DNA of 64,000 nt from Rhynchopus sp. YZ270_cl-10 (lineage: Eukaryota > Euglenozoa > Diplonemea > Diplonemida > Diplonemidae), in contig OZ037857.1 of NCBI GenBank assembly GCA_964035575.1, forward strand, positions 124,001 through 188,000, in the 5' to 3' direction. Of the stretch, positions 10,071-19,888 are shown piece after piece; position 1 is the stretch's first letter, and each line of letters begins with the position of its first letter. Position numbers and translations under genes: made by a program. The notes under the pieces are model-generated. The model made no database searches. It saw only the letters and a program-made list of their open reading frames with translations, and had not been told where the DNA came from.

Positions 10071-11206
10071 CCATTTCGTGGTTTACATCTGAAAAAAAAC
10101 AAATTCATATGAAAAAAAAAAAAAAGTCAGTCGAAACACCCATTTAGGGGGAGGGAGAGGAGGGCTGGCTCACCCCCTTTTTTTTTTTGCGACCTTTTGG
10201 GAGGAGAGAAGAGAGCCAAAAAAAAAAAATTGCACCGGGAGTCAGCTCTCCTCGGCGATAAAGAAAAAGGGGGGTTCGAAAAATTTTTATGTAGTTTTTT
10301 TCTGCTTTTTTGCTCTTTAAAAAGGGGAAAATAAATAGAAGAAAAAAAAGAAATGGATGAACACTAAGCCTCTCGCTTTGTTTCTTCATAAAAAAAATCA
10401 CGAAGATGAAAGCCTACATCAGGCAAAGGGTCACCCTTTGAAAAAAAAGAAAAAAAAAAAAAAAAACAGAGTCATTTTGTTTGATGGTGCAACGGTTATC
10501 GCCCAATCAAGCATGAAAAGAAAAAGAAAAAAAAAACAGACCCACTAGGTGAAGAAGCACCATCGTAACGGAGGGGGGAAGGAAATGGCTGGGGGGAGCT
10601 AAAGGCCTGGGAGGGGGAGAAAATGGGGGGGAAAAAAACGGAATACAGGAGGTTGCCAACAGAAAAGAGATGGAACAGGAGGGGTGGCGCGAGGGGGACA
10701 TAGTTCCAGGGAGTAGGTAATTTGTTCTGTATACCATCATATGCTAGCGCACTCCAAATATGTTAAAGGGCGGCAAATTACCTGAAAAAAAAAGAGTATG
10801 AAACGTGCTAAAAAAACGCAGCTCGGTCGAGCTCATGCCCAAAAAAAATCCCCAAATCCGCAATCATTATGTACAAGTTTGGAGTACCGTATGTCACACC
10901 CCCTCTTGTTATCCTTTGTGAAGTAGTCGGTATTGACCTACCAAGTAGGGTATGTGCACACATGTGTCACCCGAAAACAGGTACTGTAATTTAATGATCG
11001 ACGCAGATCGTCCTCTTGAAAGCTATTATGGTTTATTGTTTTCTTTTTTTTAGGGGAAAAAAACACACATAGTGTGTTTGCTCTCTTTTGTTCGGAGGAA
11101 ACCCAGGTTGTGTTATTTCTTTCTTTCTTTTTTGTTCATGATTTTTTTGTGATTTTTGCGTTCTGGTAAAAGTTTTTAGTTCCAAAAAGAAAAATAAAAA
11201 TGAAAA

Positions 11207-11299
11207 GTTGAAAAAGTGCCAACGACTCACCGTTCATCGGCGGACAGCAAGCACTGAATAGTTGTGAAACACCTAAGCACCTTGCGTACTTAGTCATCC
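11207..11299 (+). repeat. Paired intergenic hairpins (H1 then H2)
   Basis: H1 (11207-11254) pairs GTGC with GCAC around a loop containing CACCGTTCATCGGCGGAC. The loop is shared with the spacer hairpins at about 35795, 44777 and 61700. H2 (11271-11299) has CCTAAG..CTTAG followed by TCA. H1 and H2 neighbours recur at 21252-21315, 28870-28990 and 50501-50580. Confidence 0.6.
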
Positions 11300-11493
11300 A
11301 AAACAAAAAAAGGGGAAGGGGTTGAAGCCTATGGTGCAAACACGCAGACACGGATAAGGAGAAAAAAATGCTACGTTAACATACAGAAAGATGTCAACAG
11401 TCGCACCTTACACATGAATGCCCCCACCTGCTTCAAAAAAAAAAAAATGGGTCTTTTTTTATTGTACAAAAAATATGGAAACAATTTCCTTTT

Positions 11494-13582
11494 CTAGTAG
11501 AAGGCGAAGTCGTCCTTCTTGATGGCGAAGTAGGGCTCAGCGGGCTGGATCATGGACCGTCTGTGGTACTCCTGTCTGAGGAGGACGTTGGAGTAGTAGT
11601 ACTTGGCGGTGGCGATCTTGGCCTCGTAGAAGCGCTTGTCTGCGTCGGTGACTCCCTTCTCGGCAAGCTTCTTCTCGGCAGTGGTGCCCATCTGCAGCCA
11701 GTAGTAGGCCATCAGGATGTATCCGGTGTTGAAGAGGTTGTCTCTCGACGACGTGCCCACGACGTCCTTGTTCTTGTATGCACGTGCTGCCACGATGTAC
11801 ACATCCTTCTTCCACTGCCAAGAAAGCGTGTAAAGCTTGACCGCCTCATTGCGGAACAGCTTAGTGGACGACGCCTGTCCCCAGGCGTAGTTGCGCACCT
11901 TCTGGTTCCATTTGTTGAAGAGACGCAGCTTGTCGAGCATCATCTTGCGTCCGAGCAGGTCAAGCGACTGGATGCCAGTAGTCCCCTCGTAGAGCGTTGC
12001 AATGCGTGCATCGCGTGCAATCTGCTCCATGCCGTGGTCCTTGATGTATCCGTGTCCCCCGAAGGTGTCCATCGCCATGCTCGGGATGTAGTTCCCCCAC
12101 TCTGTCACGAAACCCTTCGCAACGGGTGTCAGGAAGCCCATCTCATTCTCAAGCTTCTTGCACAGCGCCTCGTCGCCCGCCGCCTCTGCGTACTGCATCT
12201 TGTCGCCGAACTTTGCAACGTCGTAGAGCAGGCAACGCGAGCCCTCGAGGATCGCCTTCATCGTCATCAGGTGGCCGCGCACGTCTCCGTGGTGGATGAT
12301 CAGGTCGCCGTCCTTGTCCTTGTCCTTGATACCCGAGAGCGAGCGCAGGGAGGTGCGCTCGTTGCAGTAGTTCACAGCGTTCTGGTACGCAAGCTCCATG
12401 TGCGACAGTCCCTGCACACCGGTCCCAATGCGTGCAGTGTTCATGAAAGTGAACATCTGCCTCAGTCCGTCGTGCGGCTCGCCAATGAGGAACCCCTCAG
12501 AGCTGTCGAAGTCGAGCTGCGCAGTCGAGCACCCGTGGATGCCCATCTTCTTCTCAATGCCCGCACACTGCACGTTCTTCTTCTCCTCCAGCGAGCCGTC
12601 CTCCTTGACCTTGTACTTGGGGACAAGGAAGAGAGAGATCCCCTTCGTGCCCGGGGGTGCGTCGGGCAGCTTCGCAAGCACAATGTGGATGATGTTCTCA
12701 CTCAGGTCCTGCTCACCTCCGGAGATGAAGATCTTGTTGCCGGTGATGAGGTACGACCCCGAGCCGTCTGGGTTGGGCACGGCACGGCTCTTCATCTGTC
12801 CAAGATCTGTCCCGCAGCCAGGCTCCGTCAGGCACATGCTGCCTGTCCACGTCAGGTCCACGATCTTGGGGAGGAACTTCTCTTTCAGCTCGGGGGATCC
12901 GTGGAGCAGGATTGTGTTGCACGCACCGGTGGAGAGCCCGGGGTACATGAACCAGGACCAGTTGCTTGTGGCGCAGATCTCGTTCTTGATCATGGACGCG
13001 GAGAGGGGGAGGTTCATCCCGCCGTACTCCGTGGGGTAGGTGAGTGCGTTCCACCCGCCCTCACGGTACGCATCGAAGGCCTCCTTGAAGCCCTTGGGGG
13101 TCGTCACGTCGCCGTTCTTGGGGTTCCACACACAGCCCTCATCACCGGTCTGGTAGGAAGCGAGCAGCTCCTCCGACAGCTGGGTCGATGCGGAGATGAC
13201 CTGCGGGGAGGGGGAGGGAGGGAGGGTGTGTACCGTGGACACAGAACGTTACTGTTCACAGGCCGTGCTGTGTTGTACAGCAGGTCCGGGAGGTTCCTGC
13301 ATCATGAGAATGCCCCAGAACAAATTTCCCAGATGTCCCTTCCCAAATGTGTTATCACATACGTCGTCGATGAACTCGGGTGTGCACTCCTCCGTCACAT
13401 GCTCGGGAAGGGTCTTGTAGTGCCCCTGGAAGTCAAGCACCTCGTCGAAGATGAACTGTGAAGAGTGAAGGGTGAAGAGTGAGGGGTGGGGAGGTGTAAG
13501 GGGTAAGTACCTTGATCTCACGGGTCGGGGGCTTGTAAGAAAGCGCACGGCGCTGCGATGCGAGCTTGAGTGTTTTCGACAT
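11494..13582 (-). CDS. Acyl-CoA dehydrogenase, long form with N- and C-terminal extension domains (3 exons)
   Basis: Exons 13511-13582, 13363-13455 and 11494-13200 join in phase 0 to give 623 residues, normal for the long (about 600 aa) acyl-CoA dehydrogenases that are FAD enzymes of mitochondrial fatty-acid beta-oxidation. Residues 25-60 match the N-terminal domain of this group (EVLDFQGHY). The FAD/substrate motif LTEPGCGTDLG is near 180, and the catalytic base is Glu460 in YEGTTGIQ, followed by LDLLGRK. A C-terminal extension ends in FAFY. The first 20 residues are basic and Ser-rich with no acidic residue, so a mitochondrial presequence is plausible. The first exon was found by splice-site logic: ATG, 24 codons, then a GT donor. 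Chain-length preference cannot be read from sequence. Confidence 0.93.
13201..13362 (-). other. Intron 2 of the acyl-CoA dehydrogenase gene (162 nt)
   Basis: Donor GTATGT after the codons for Asp-Asp, acceptor CCCCGCAG before GTCATCTCC, with a strong C-rich pyrimidine tract. Phase 0. Splicing restores the family sequence FIDD-VISAS. Confidence 0.93.
13456..13510 (-). other. Intron 1 of the acyl-CoA dehydrogenase gene (55 nt)
   Basis: Donor GTACTT after the codon for Lys24, acceptor TTCACAG before TTCATCTTC, pyrimidine-rich throughout. Phase 0. It is a canonical GT-AG spliceosomal intron, unlike the nonconventional introns of euglenids. Confidence 0.88.
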
Positions 13583-14042
13583 ATTCGCTCTTCTTTTTGG
13601 TTTAGCCTTTTTTTTGGTGTTTTTTTTGTTTTTGGTGCATTTGTGTGAATCAAACTAATGTGAGATAACTTGAAGTCCGCGGTCTTGATGGCTGCGGTAT
13701 CTACCTCTAGTATTCCGTGCAACATTGCTACCTATCCAGAAACCAGCATAAACTTCCGCTTCTGTGCAACAGAAGAACCAGTCAATAAACATCCCAAAAT
13801 AAACAGTAAAAAGGTGAAAATGGAGCTATTTTTTTTTTGGAGAAAAAGCTTTACAGTACAGAAATTACTGAAACAAAAAAAAAAATGTACGTTGGTTTTC
13901 AAAATCGGGGCCTATTTGAAAAAAGTGCACCCCCAAAAAAACACTATTTTTTCAGCGCGGAAGCGCATTTTTTGTGTCTCGAAAACTTGGTTTAGTGTAG
14001 CCCGAGGATGAACTCCACTATACCGTTTTGTTGTTTGATTTA
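13583..14042. other. Spacer between coiled-coil gene and acyl-CoA dehydrogenase
   Basis: About 460 bases with no supported gene. It includes the 5' flank of the dehydrogenase (a pyrimidine-rich tract read on the minus strand, about 13583-13640), A and T homopolymers and a short GCGC-GGAA-GCGC hairpin near 13956. Confidence 0.5.
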
Positions 14043-15911
14043 TCAATCATCGTCATTACCGGCTCTGACATTCTTCTTCATTTTTTCAACTGCACGTTTC
14101 ACTGTCTTGTTTGGGTCCGCCTCGCCTTCTTGCTCCACTTCTCCTCCTTCCACCTTGTTTCTTACGGCAGCGAGCATCTGTGAGAAGACCTCGGCTGACT
14201 TCGCACGCTTCTCCTTTGCCTTGCGGAACTCTGCTTGGAAGTGCATGCTTGCACTAAGAAGATTCAGCTTCTTTCGCACACGCGCACCACCCGCCTCCAC
14301 ATCACCCCTTTCCTCTTCCCCTGCGGGAGACACCTCTCCCTTCGACATTGGTATTGCTATCACAACGTCACTCCCTTCGACCCTTTCTGGCAACAGTGGT
14401 GCAGAGGGCACGTGAACGGTAGGCAGCACCTCATTGCTCTGCGATCGTGCTTCAGCTGTGTACGCAGAGTCGGTTGGGGCGAGGAGGGAGGGTGTGCCGG
14501 GTCGTGATGGCAATCCTGCGTCAGGGATGTACAACTCAACGCTTAAGGGTGGGTCCATAGGTCGTGCTCCTGCACCGTATAACTGGTCCGGAGGGGGCTC
14601 CGGAGTAACCCCTCCTTCCTGCCTGCGGACGGTCGAGGAGGAGCGCGCGGATCGTTTATGTTGGCCCTGTTTTTCGTTCTTTTCACTGCCGGTGTGGCTC
14701 TTCCGTTGCCCCCGTCGTCCCTTATCTGAGGATGCGTTTGGCGTAGGAGACGGCTGTGCTTTTCCTATCAAATCAACCAAACTCACAGCCAACGTACTAT
14801 AAAACGCATCGCAACTATTAAGGTCAATCGGCGGAGGGCAAAACCCGAGGGGTTCGAGGTGCGCGTCACCACCACCACTCCCGCCCGCTTCTCCTCCCGG
14901 TGCAGCCACAAAAGCGCCCTGACGTTCTCGGAAGAGCGACGCCATGTAGAGTGTGTTGCGCATGAGGCGGATGTTCTCTTCGTAGGAAAGGCGTGGGTTG
15001 TGGCTGGGGTGCAGGGTGGGGGGTGGGGCGGCTTGCTTCTCAGTGGCAGGGGGGCTCGCGGCAGGTGGGGGCACAGCATGTGGGGTGTGGGTAGAGGCAG
15101 CAGACCGTGCCCCATCGGGCTTTGGTGCGGCATGCTTACGCATCGACCCTGCCAGACTCTGCTTCTTCGTCAGCCTCTCCTTCTGTACAGGTGGCGACAG
15201 AGGTGGCGACAGAGGTGTCGAAGGCGTCTTCTCGTCGTTTCCCTTCTGCAGCTCAGCCCTCAACCTCTCGGCCTCTAGCCGCAGCACCTCGACACGCTGT
15301 CGTGACAGTTCTAACTCCTTCTGCAATATGCGCACCGTGTCTGGCGGCACCACACCCGGCGCTGGCTTCTCTGTCTTGACCGAATTGCATCGTTGTCTTG
15401 GTCCTTGGATGCGTCGTCGTGGTGGTGGTGACGGCTCTGGTTCTGGTTCTGGTTTTGTGCACGCATCAGAGCTGGGCGAAAGAGAAGGAGGTGCAAGGTC
15501 CGCCTCAGAGAAGGAGCACGCAGGGTGTTCTTGTACAATTTGCTGGCGCAGCCCTATAACCTCCTGAAGAAGCCCGCGGCGTTGTGCGTCGGCGCGTGTC
15601 TGGCAAAATTGGAGCACATTGCGGATTCGTGTGCTCTCAGTTTGTGCCTTGTCGCGTTCCTCTATTATTGCCTGCGTCTCTACACGAAGTGCGTCGTACG
15701 CACCGTTGAGCGACTGTAACGACTGCAGGAGTGCTTCTGTGTCTCCGTGGATGCTGTCTGGTGGCGGTGCTGTGGAAATGATGTTATCCGCAAATTGTAA
15801 GAGAACTGTGCGTATCCGCGCCTCGAGGTTGGCATCATCCTCGTCAGATGCCCGCAGAGCATGTGTGAGCTGCTGCACAGCCTCGTCCACTACACTGACA
15901 TCAACAGGCAT
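14043..15911 (-). CDS. Coiled-coil protein of unknown function (relative of 24956-26593)
   Basis: 622 residues, ATG at 15909-15911. No known catalytic domain recognised. The N-terminus reads MPVDVSVVDEAV, followed by a helical segment (about 10-60), a coiled coil (about 70-135) ending in LLQEVIGLRQQI, a Ser/Pro-rich linker, a second heptad region (about 195-245), a basic low-complexity region, and a charged C-terminal helix ending in Asp residues. The order of elements and the opening signature (M..D..SVVD, later a LL.EV..L.Q.. helix) recur in the gene at 24956-26593, so the two are probably old paralogues. A cytoskeletal or flagellar structural role is a guess from composition only. Confidence 0.8.
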   Translation of the reverse strand: MPVDVSVVDEAVQQLTHALRASDEDDANLEARIRTVLLQFADNIISTAPPPDSIHGDTEALLQSLQSLNGAYDALRVETQAIIEERDKAQTESTRIRNVLQFCQTRADAQRRGLLQEVIGLRQQIVQEHPACSFSEADLAPPSLSPSSDACTKPEPEPEPSPPPRRRIQGPRQRCNSVKTEKPAPGVVPPDTVRILQKELELSRQRVEVLRLEAERLRAELQKGNDEKTPSTPLSPPLSPPVQKERLTKKQSLAGSMRKHAAPKPDGARSAASTHTPHAVPPPAASPPATEKQAAPPPTLHPSHNPRLSYEENIRLMRNTLYMASLFRERQGAFVAAPGGEAGGSGGGDAHLEPLGFCPPPIDLNSCDAFYSTLAVSLVDLIGKAQPSPTPNASSDKGRRGQRKSHTGSEKNEKQGQHKRSARSSSTVRRQEGGVTPEPPPDQLYGAGARPMDPPLSVELYIPDAGLPSRPGTPSLLAPTDSAYTAEARSQSNEVLPTVHVPSAPLLPERVEGSDVVIAIPMSKGEVSPAGEEERGDVEAGGARVRKKLNLLSASMHFQAEFRKAKEKRAKSAEVFSQMLAAVRNKVEGGEVEQEGEADPNKTVKRAVEKMKKNVRAGNDDD

Positions 15912-17374
15912 TTAATTGTTGTGCAATGCAAAAGAACACACATGGCATTGCAGAGAAGTCGTGTGGAATATATCCTGGAGATGGGGTGAATTATTGTGCT
16001 TGTGAGTAGATGATCCAGTGTTTTGGTTGTGTTTGCAAATGTGCGTTCATAAGACGGACACATTGCATTCTTGTAGTCTTGTGGTGGGATAAATCGTGTG
16101 TGGAAGGGAAGAAACTGCACTAATATGGGTTCTTTAGCTTTTTGTTATGTCCATCCGAAGATGTCATTCCTTGCGAGCAATGAAGCAATGAAGCAATGCA
16201 AGCAGCAACAACAACAACAGCAACAACAACAACAACAACACAAAACGTCAAAACCCCGGCACCAATCCGTCGAGTCGGTAACAAAAGAAGGGAAGAAAAA
16301 CGATAAATGGGAACAACAAAAACAAAAGGGCATGTCCTATGTTATTAAAAGCGAGCGAGCGAGCCATCCAGGACTGGGTGGGTGTGTGGCCTGCCGTTGT
16401 TTGTTTTGCAAGACACACAACCACCCTATTTTCCTGTGGGAACACCCACCACGTTTCACACAGGTAGAAACCGTGAAAAGAAATACCCACCCCAACACAA
16501 CCCAGCAGCGGGGCAGGTCTCAGGTGTGCGGAAAAATATATTGAAAGTGACAGGAGGCGGTCCCTGTGCATGGAAGACACAGAGGCATCTTCTCCAACGG
16601 AAACAAAAAAGGGGTGGGTGGATATAGAACGAACGGGTCAAAAAAAAAACAGAGAGAAAGTGTCTTTGAAACTAACCAACGACACCACAGGATGAGCAGA
16701 CCCGTAGAGTAGGATAAAAAAGCGTGTGTGCATACTTGGGTTGCAAAGCAAAAAGGTTCTGTGAGATAGTGTGTCTATGAAGCTCTATAGAAGAAAGCCG
16801 TTATCTCTCAGCCTCCGTGTTGCGCATCCCAAATAGCAAACGCAGAACAGGTTGGGCCAGGTGACATAAACGCGTCACCTTGAAGACAAATGTGCATTGA
16901 AGGAGAGAAAGGGAGGACGGGCAGAGCCGTCAAATTTTTTTATTATGGTGATTCCAAATTCTTAATTGTATTATTCCAGCTCAACAATATCACATCACAA
17001 ACGCAGCTCGCCAGGCAAGCTGAGAATGGGTCGGTAGATGAACTAAGCAAAAAGAGAGAAAGCTTCGCAGATGAATGGGCCTCAGACTCACGGCACACAC
17101 AATATTTGGCCAACCAAAATAGCCATGTCAACAAGTTGTATGTGTTGTGTCCTTCCTCACCTGGAACCTAGAACCAACTAGGTGCCTGAGGAAGTCACAC
17201 AACAGCAAACAAAACAGAAATGGAAATAGAAATAGAGTGAAGTTGATAACGCGCAGACACCTCTTGGATGCAGGGCGTGAATAAAATGTATGTGGAATGT
17301 GGAAATTGAAAAAAAACGAAGCTTAAAACACGCAGAACAACAGTGTTTGTGATGCAGACACATGCCCGCCACCC
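15912..17374. other. Gene-free spacer with CAA microsatellite
   Basis: About 1.46 kb with no supported gene. It contains a CAA/CAG tract at 16201-16240, hairpin-type repeats near 16880-16905, and 17237-17285. The last is similar to 57828-57880: both read GTGAAGTTG(A/T)TAAC, then GCAGACACCTCT, then GGGCGTG. The first ~100 bases upstream of 15911 are the 5' flank of the coiled-coil gene. Confidence 0.55.
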
Positions 17375-19888
17375 TCAGTGCGACAGGTTCTCCTTAGGCA
17401 CGTACTGCAGCGCGCTGCCCGGCAGCTTCCACTCCAGCTTCAGGGTAGCCTTGCTCACATGTTCGAAGTAGTGGATCTTCAGGTCGTGCAGGCCTGCAGA
17501 CAGCTGCAACGTCACCGACACGCTGGTTACCGCATGCACGCCGCGGTTCTCCATCACGAGCTCACCATCCAACCACAGCAGTGCCCCGTCGCTCGACCTC
17601 ATGCGCAGGGTGTACTCCCCAGCAACGTCGACCCTCAGGAAGCCCTCGAAGGTCGCCGCAAAGTCGTCCACCAGACTTGCGTCAATCTTCCTCCAGTGCC
17701 TGTTCCGGAAGACCACACGCTCAGAAAGAGCCACGCGCAGAGGGGTCAGGGCCTCAAAGTCAGGGAAATCCAACATGGTGCCCCCAGTCTTGTACACAGA
17801 CGTCGTCAGTCCAGGGAGGGTGCTTGGCGGGAGTGGGACAGGTGAGGCAGAAGGTGCGCTGGATGAAGGTGCGCCTGTGTCTGGTGCATTGGTTGAAGGT
17901 GAGTTAGTTGCAGGTGCGTCAGTTGAAGGTGCATTGGTTGCAGGTGCGTCTGTGGCAGGTGAGTTGGTTGCAGGTGAGGTAGTTGAAGGTGTGTTAGTGG
18001 CAGGTGAGTTAGTTGCAGGTGAGTTCGTCGCAGGTGCATTGGTTGCAGGTGCGTTAGTGGCAGGTGCGTTAGTTGAAGGTGCGTCTGTGGCAGGCACGTT
18101 AGTTGCAGGTGCGATCGTCATAACAGACGCAGGAGGGTGCGTGCACCACAGGTTGAACTCGTCCAGCCACCCGTTTCCGAAGAAAACGGCAAGATCCATC
18201 CCCCCAGCACACTCAGGCCTGATCTCCGCTGTCGCCACCTCCACACCGTCAATCGACACAGTGTACTGAAACGCAGCCCAGTCAAGGTCCATCCTCACAG
18301 CATAGAAACGCTCTGTCTCGGGGTGTGCCACCCCTGTGAGGCGCTCCGCTCCGACACCCCACTCCCCGGTCGAGTGGCGCTGCAGAAGTGCACACGTCTT
18401 CGTTCCCCTCCGCAGGCGCAGTGCCGGTGTCGCCTGCGGCCCGCTCATCACAGCCATGTGGAACGTGACCGTGTGCGGCTCGCTGTCGGCAACGTAAAGA
18501 CGTGCCTGTCCACGGTCCGTCGACCCAAAGTTGCCTGCACGCATGCTCCCACCGCCAGCCGCGAAAAGAGACGCGTCCTCCGCCACAGGCTTCGAGCCAA
18601 ACTGGTTCCACGCTCCGAGCTCCCTGTCAAACGAGGTTGCGTAGTCCGTCGGGCATGCCGCCGACCCGCTGCAGTCGGCACCTGCGTACCCAGCTTCACA
18701 CTGGCACGGGTGCAGCGCGTCCTCCACACACGTCCCACGCCCGCTGCACACGTTTGCGTCATTCGCGTCAATTCCAAAGCACACGAGGTGTGACGAGGCC
18801 ACCCGCACTGTCACCGCACATGTCGTCGCAGGGCCATCGGACCCGGTGAAGGTTGCGCTCAGCGTGAACGTCTGCCCTGCAAGTGCCGGCGACGGTGTGA
18901 ACGTGACCCCCGTGTACGCAAGGTTCCCGATGTCGCTGCCCGACGCCTTCGAGTACGCCACCTGCCCCGCAGGTGCTGTCGTCCCCTCGTACGTCACCAC
19001 AACAGACTCTGCCGCTGCGTACATCACGTTGAAGTCCATGTCCCACGGCTTCGAGTGCGGGATCACGTGCGCCTGCGTCACGTCCACCGACGCCAGGCAC
19101 GTCGGCCGTGCGTACTCAGCTGAACACCCGTTGTACATGAAGTCAATCGCCTCGACGTCCCCTGCACTCAGCCCCGCACTCTGTCCAATCGGTTGCGGTG
19201 CAATGATTGTCGTCGCCCCGTTGCTGGTGAATGCATTTGCACGGTAGTGCATGATCGACCTGTAGTCGTACGCACCGAGGTCACGGCCGTTGAACGATCT
19301 CATCTTGTTGAACTGGCCTTCGTACCCGGGAATCACGTTTGCGTAGTCCACAATCACGTACTCGTCCCGGTCCTTGCGCGTCTGCTCGTGCATCAGCCCG
19401 AACGAGTGCCCCAGCTCGTGCACCGTGGCCCCCATCCCACACCCCTTTGAAAGGTAGATCACGTTCGGCCGTGTCGTCGACGCCCCCAGCGGGGAGCTGC
19501 ACCCAGTCGAGGCAACAAACTTGATGTACGGCAGCTCGCACTCCGCCTCACTTGTGCACAGCGTGAACCGCATGCACGTCTGTGCCTCCCAGTGCGCCAC
19601 CGCGCCTGAGATGCGTGCGTCGTCTGCCTGCAGCGGCGTCACCCCGTCCCAGAGCGGCTCTGTGTCCACAATGTACCTCACCTGTCCCTGTGCCCAGAGC
19701 TGCGAGTGGCGCCACACCGATGACGCCGACAGCGCCTCCCCGTCCCGCCCCGCCCCACGCGGCACCTGGATGTCGCCCTCCACAAGCTCAAAGTCCTCCC
19801 CATCACGCACAGCTGCAGACGCCGCTCTGCAGGTGCAGAGCAGTAGCAACGGCAGCAGCAGCATCGACGCAACGGCCTTCACCTGCAT
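17375..19888 (-). CDS. Secreted astacin-family metalloprotease with EGF, LamG-like and PA14 modules
   Basis: 837 residues from the ATG at 19886-19888; a further in-frame extension upstream has no ATG. A signal peptide covers about 1-25. The astacin (M12A) catalytic domain, about 60-255, has the zinc motif HELGHSFGLMH (about 157-167) and Met-turn SIMHY (about 211-215). Then come an Ig- or cadherin-like beta domain (about 265-365), a six-Cys EGF-like module (about 368-408), a LamG/concanavalin-like domain (about 410-585), a Thr/Pro/Ala linker of about 100 residues built from TNAPA and TNSPA repeats (likely O-glycosylated), and a C-terminal PA14 domain (about 690-830), a known carbohydrate-binding fold. 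It probably cleaves extracellular or prey protein while held to glycan. No clear propeptide Cys switch was seen. Confidence 0.92.
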   Translation of the reverse strand: MQVKAVASMLLLPLLLLCTCRAASAAVRDGEDFELVEGDIQVPRGAGRDGEALSASSVWRHSQLWAQGQVRYIVDTEPLWDGVTPLQADDARISGAVAHWEAQTCMRFTLCTSEAECELPYIKFVASTGCSSPLGASTTRPNVIYLSKGCGMGATVHELGHSFGLMHEQTRKDRDEYVIVDYANVIPGYEGQFNKMRSFNGRDLGAYDYRSIMHYRANAFTSNGATTIIAPQPIGQSAGLSAGDVEAIDFMYNGCSAEYARPTCLASVDVTQAHVIPHSKPWDMDFNVMYAAAESVVVTYEGTTAPAGQVAYSKASGSDIGNLAYTGVTFTPSPALAGQTFTLSATFTGSDGPATTCAVTVRVASSHLVCFGIDANDANVCSGRGTCVEDALHPCQCEAGYAGADCSGSAACPTDYATSFDRELGAWNQFGSKPVAEDASLFAAGGGSMRAGNFGSTDRGQARLYVADSEPHTVTFHMAVMSGPQATPALRLRRGTKTCALLQRHSTGEWGVGAERLTGVAHPETERFYAVRMDLDWAAFQYTVSIDGVEVATAEIRPECAGGMDLAVFFGNGWLDEFNLWCTHPPASVMTIAPATNVPATDAPSTNAPATNAPATNAPATNSPATNSPATNTPSTTSPATNSPATDAPATNAPSTDAPATNSPSTNAPDTGAPSSSAPSASPVPLPPSTLPGLTTSVYKTGGTMLDFPDFEALTPLRVALSERVVFRNRHWRKIDASLVDDFAATFEGFLRVDVAGEYTLRMRSSDGALLWLDGELVMENRGVHAVTSVSVTLQLSAGLHDLKIHYFEHVSKATLKLEWKLPGSALQYVPKENLSH

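Larger units (their letters stand above)
9190..11493. other. Gene-free spacer with homopolymers and hairpin repeats
   Basis: 2.3 kb without a supported gene. It contains long A, C and T runs (9370-9405, 9434-9450, 10095-10125, 10440-10470), a GA tract near 9926-9945, a dispersed 85-bp repeat (9985-10070) and three recurrent hairpins (about 10797-10840, 11207-11254, 11271-11299). Open frames here are short and of low complexity. Confidence 0.6.

Noticed and set aside
11563-13461. 632-codon plus-strand frame opposite the acyl-CoA dehydrogenase
   Set aside because: It runs through exons and introns of a clearly recognisable enzyme on the other strand.
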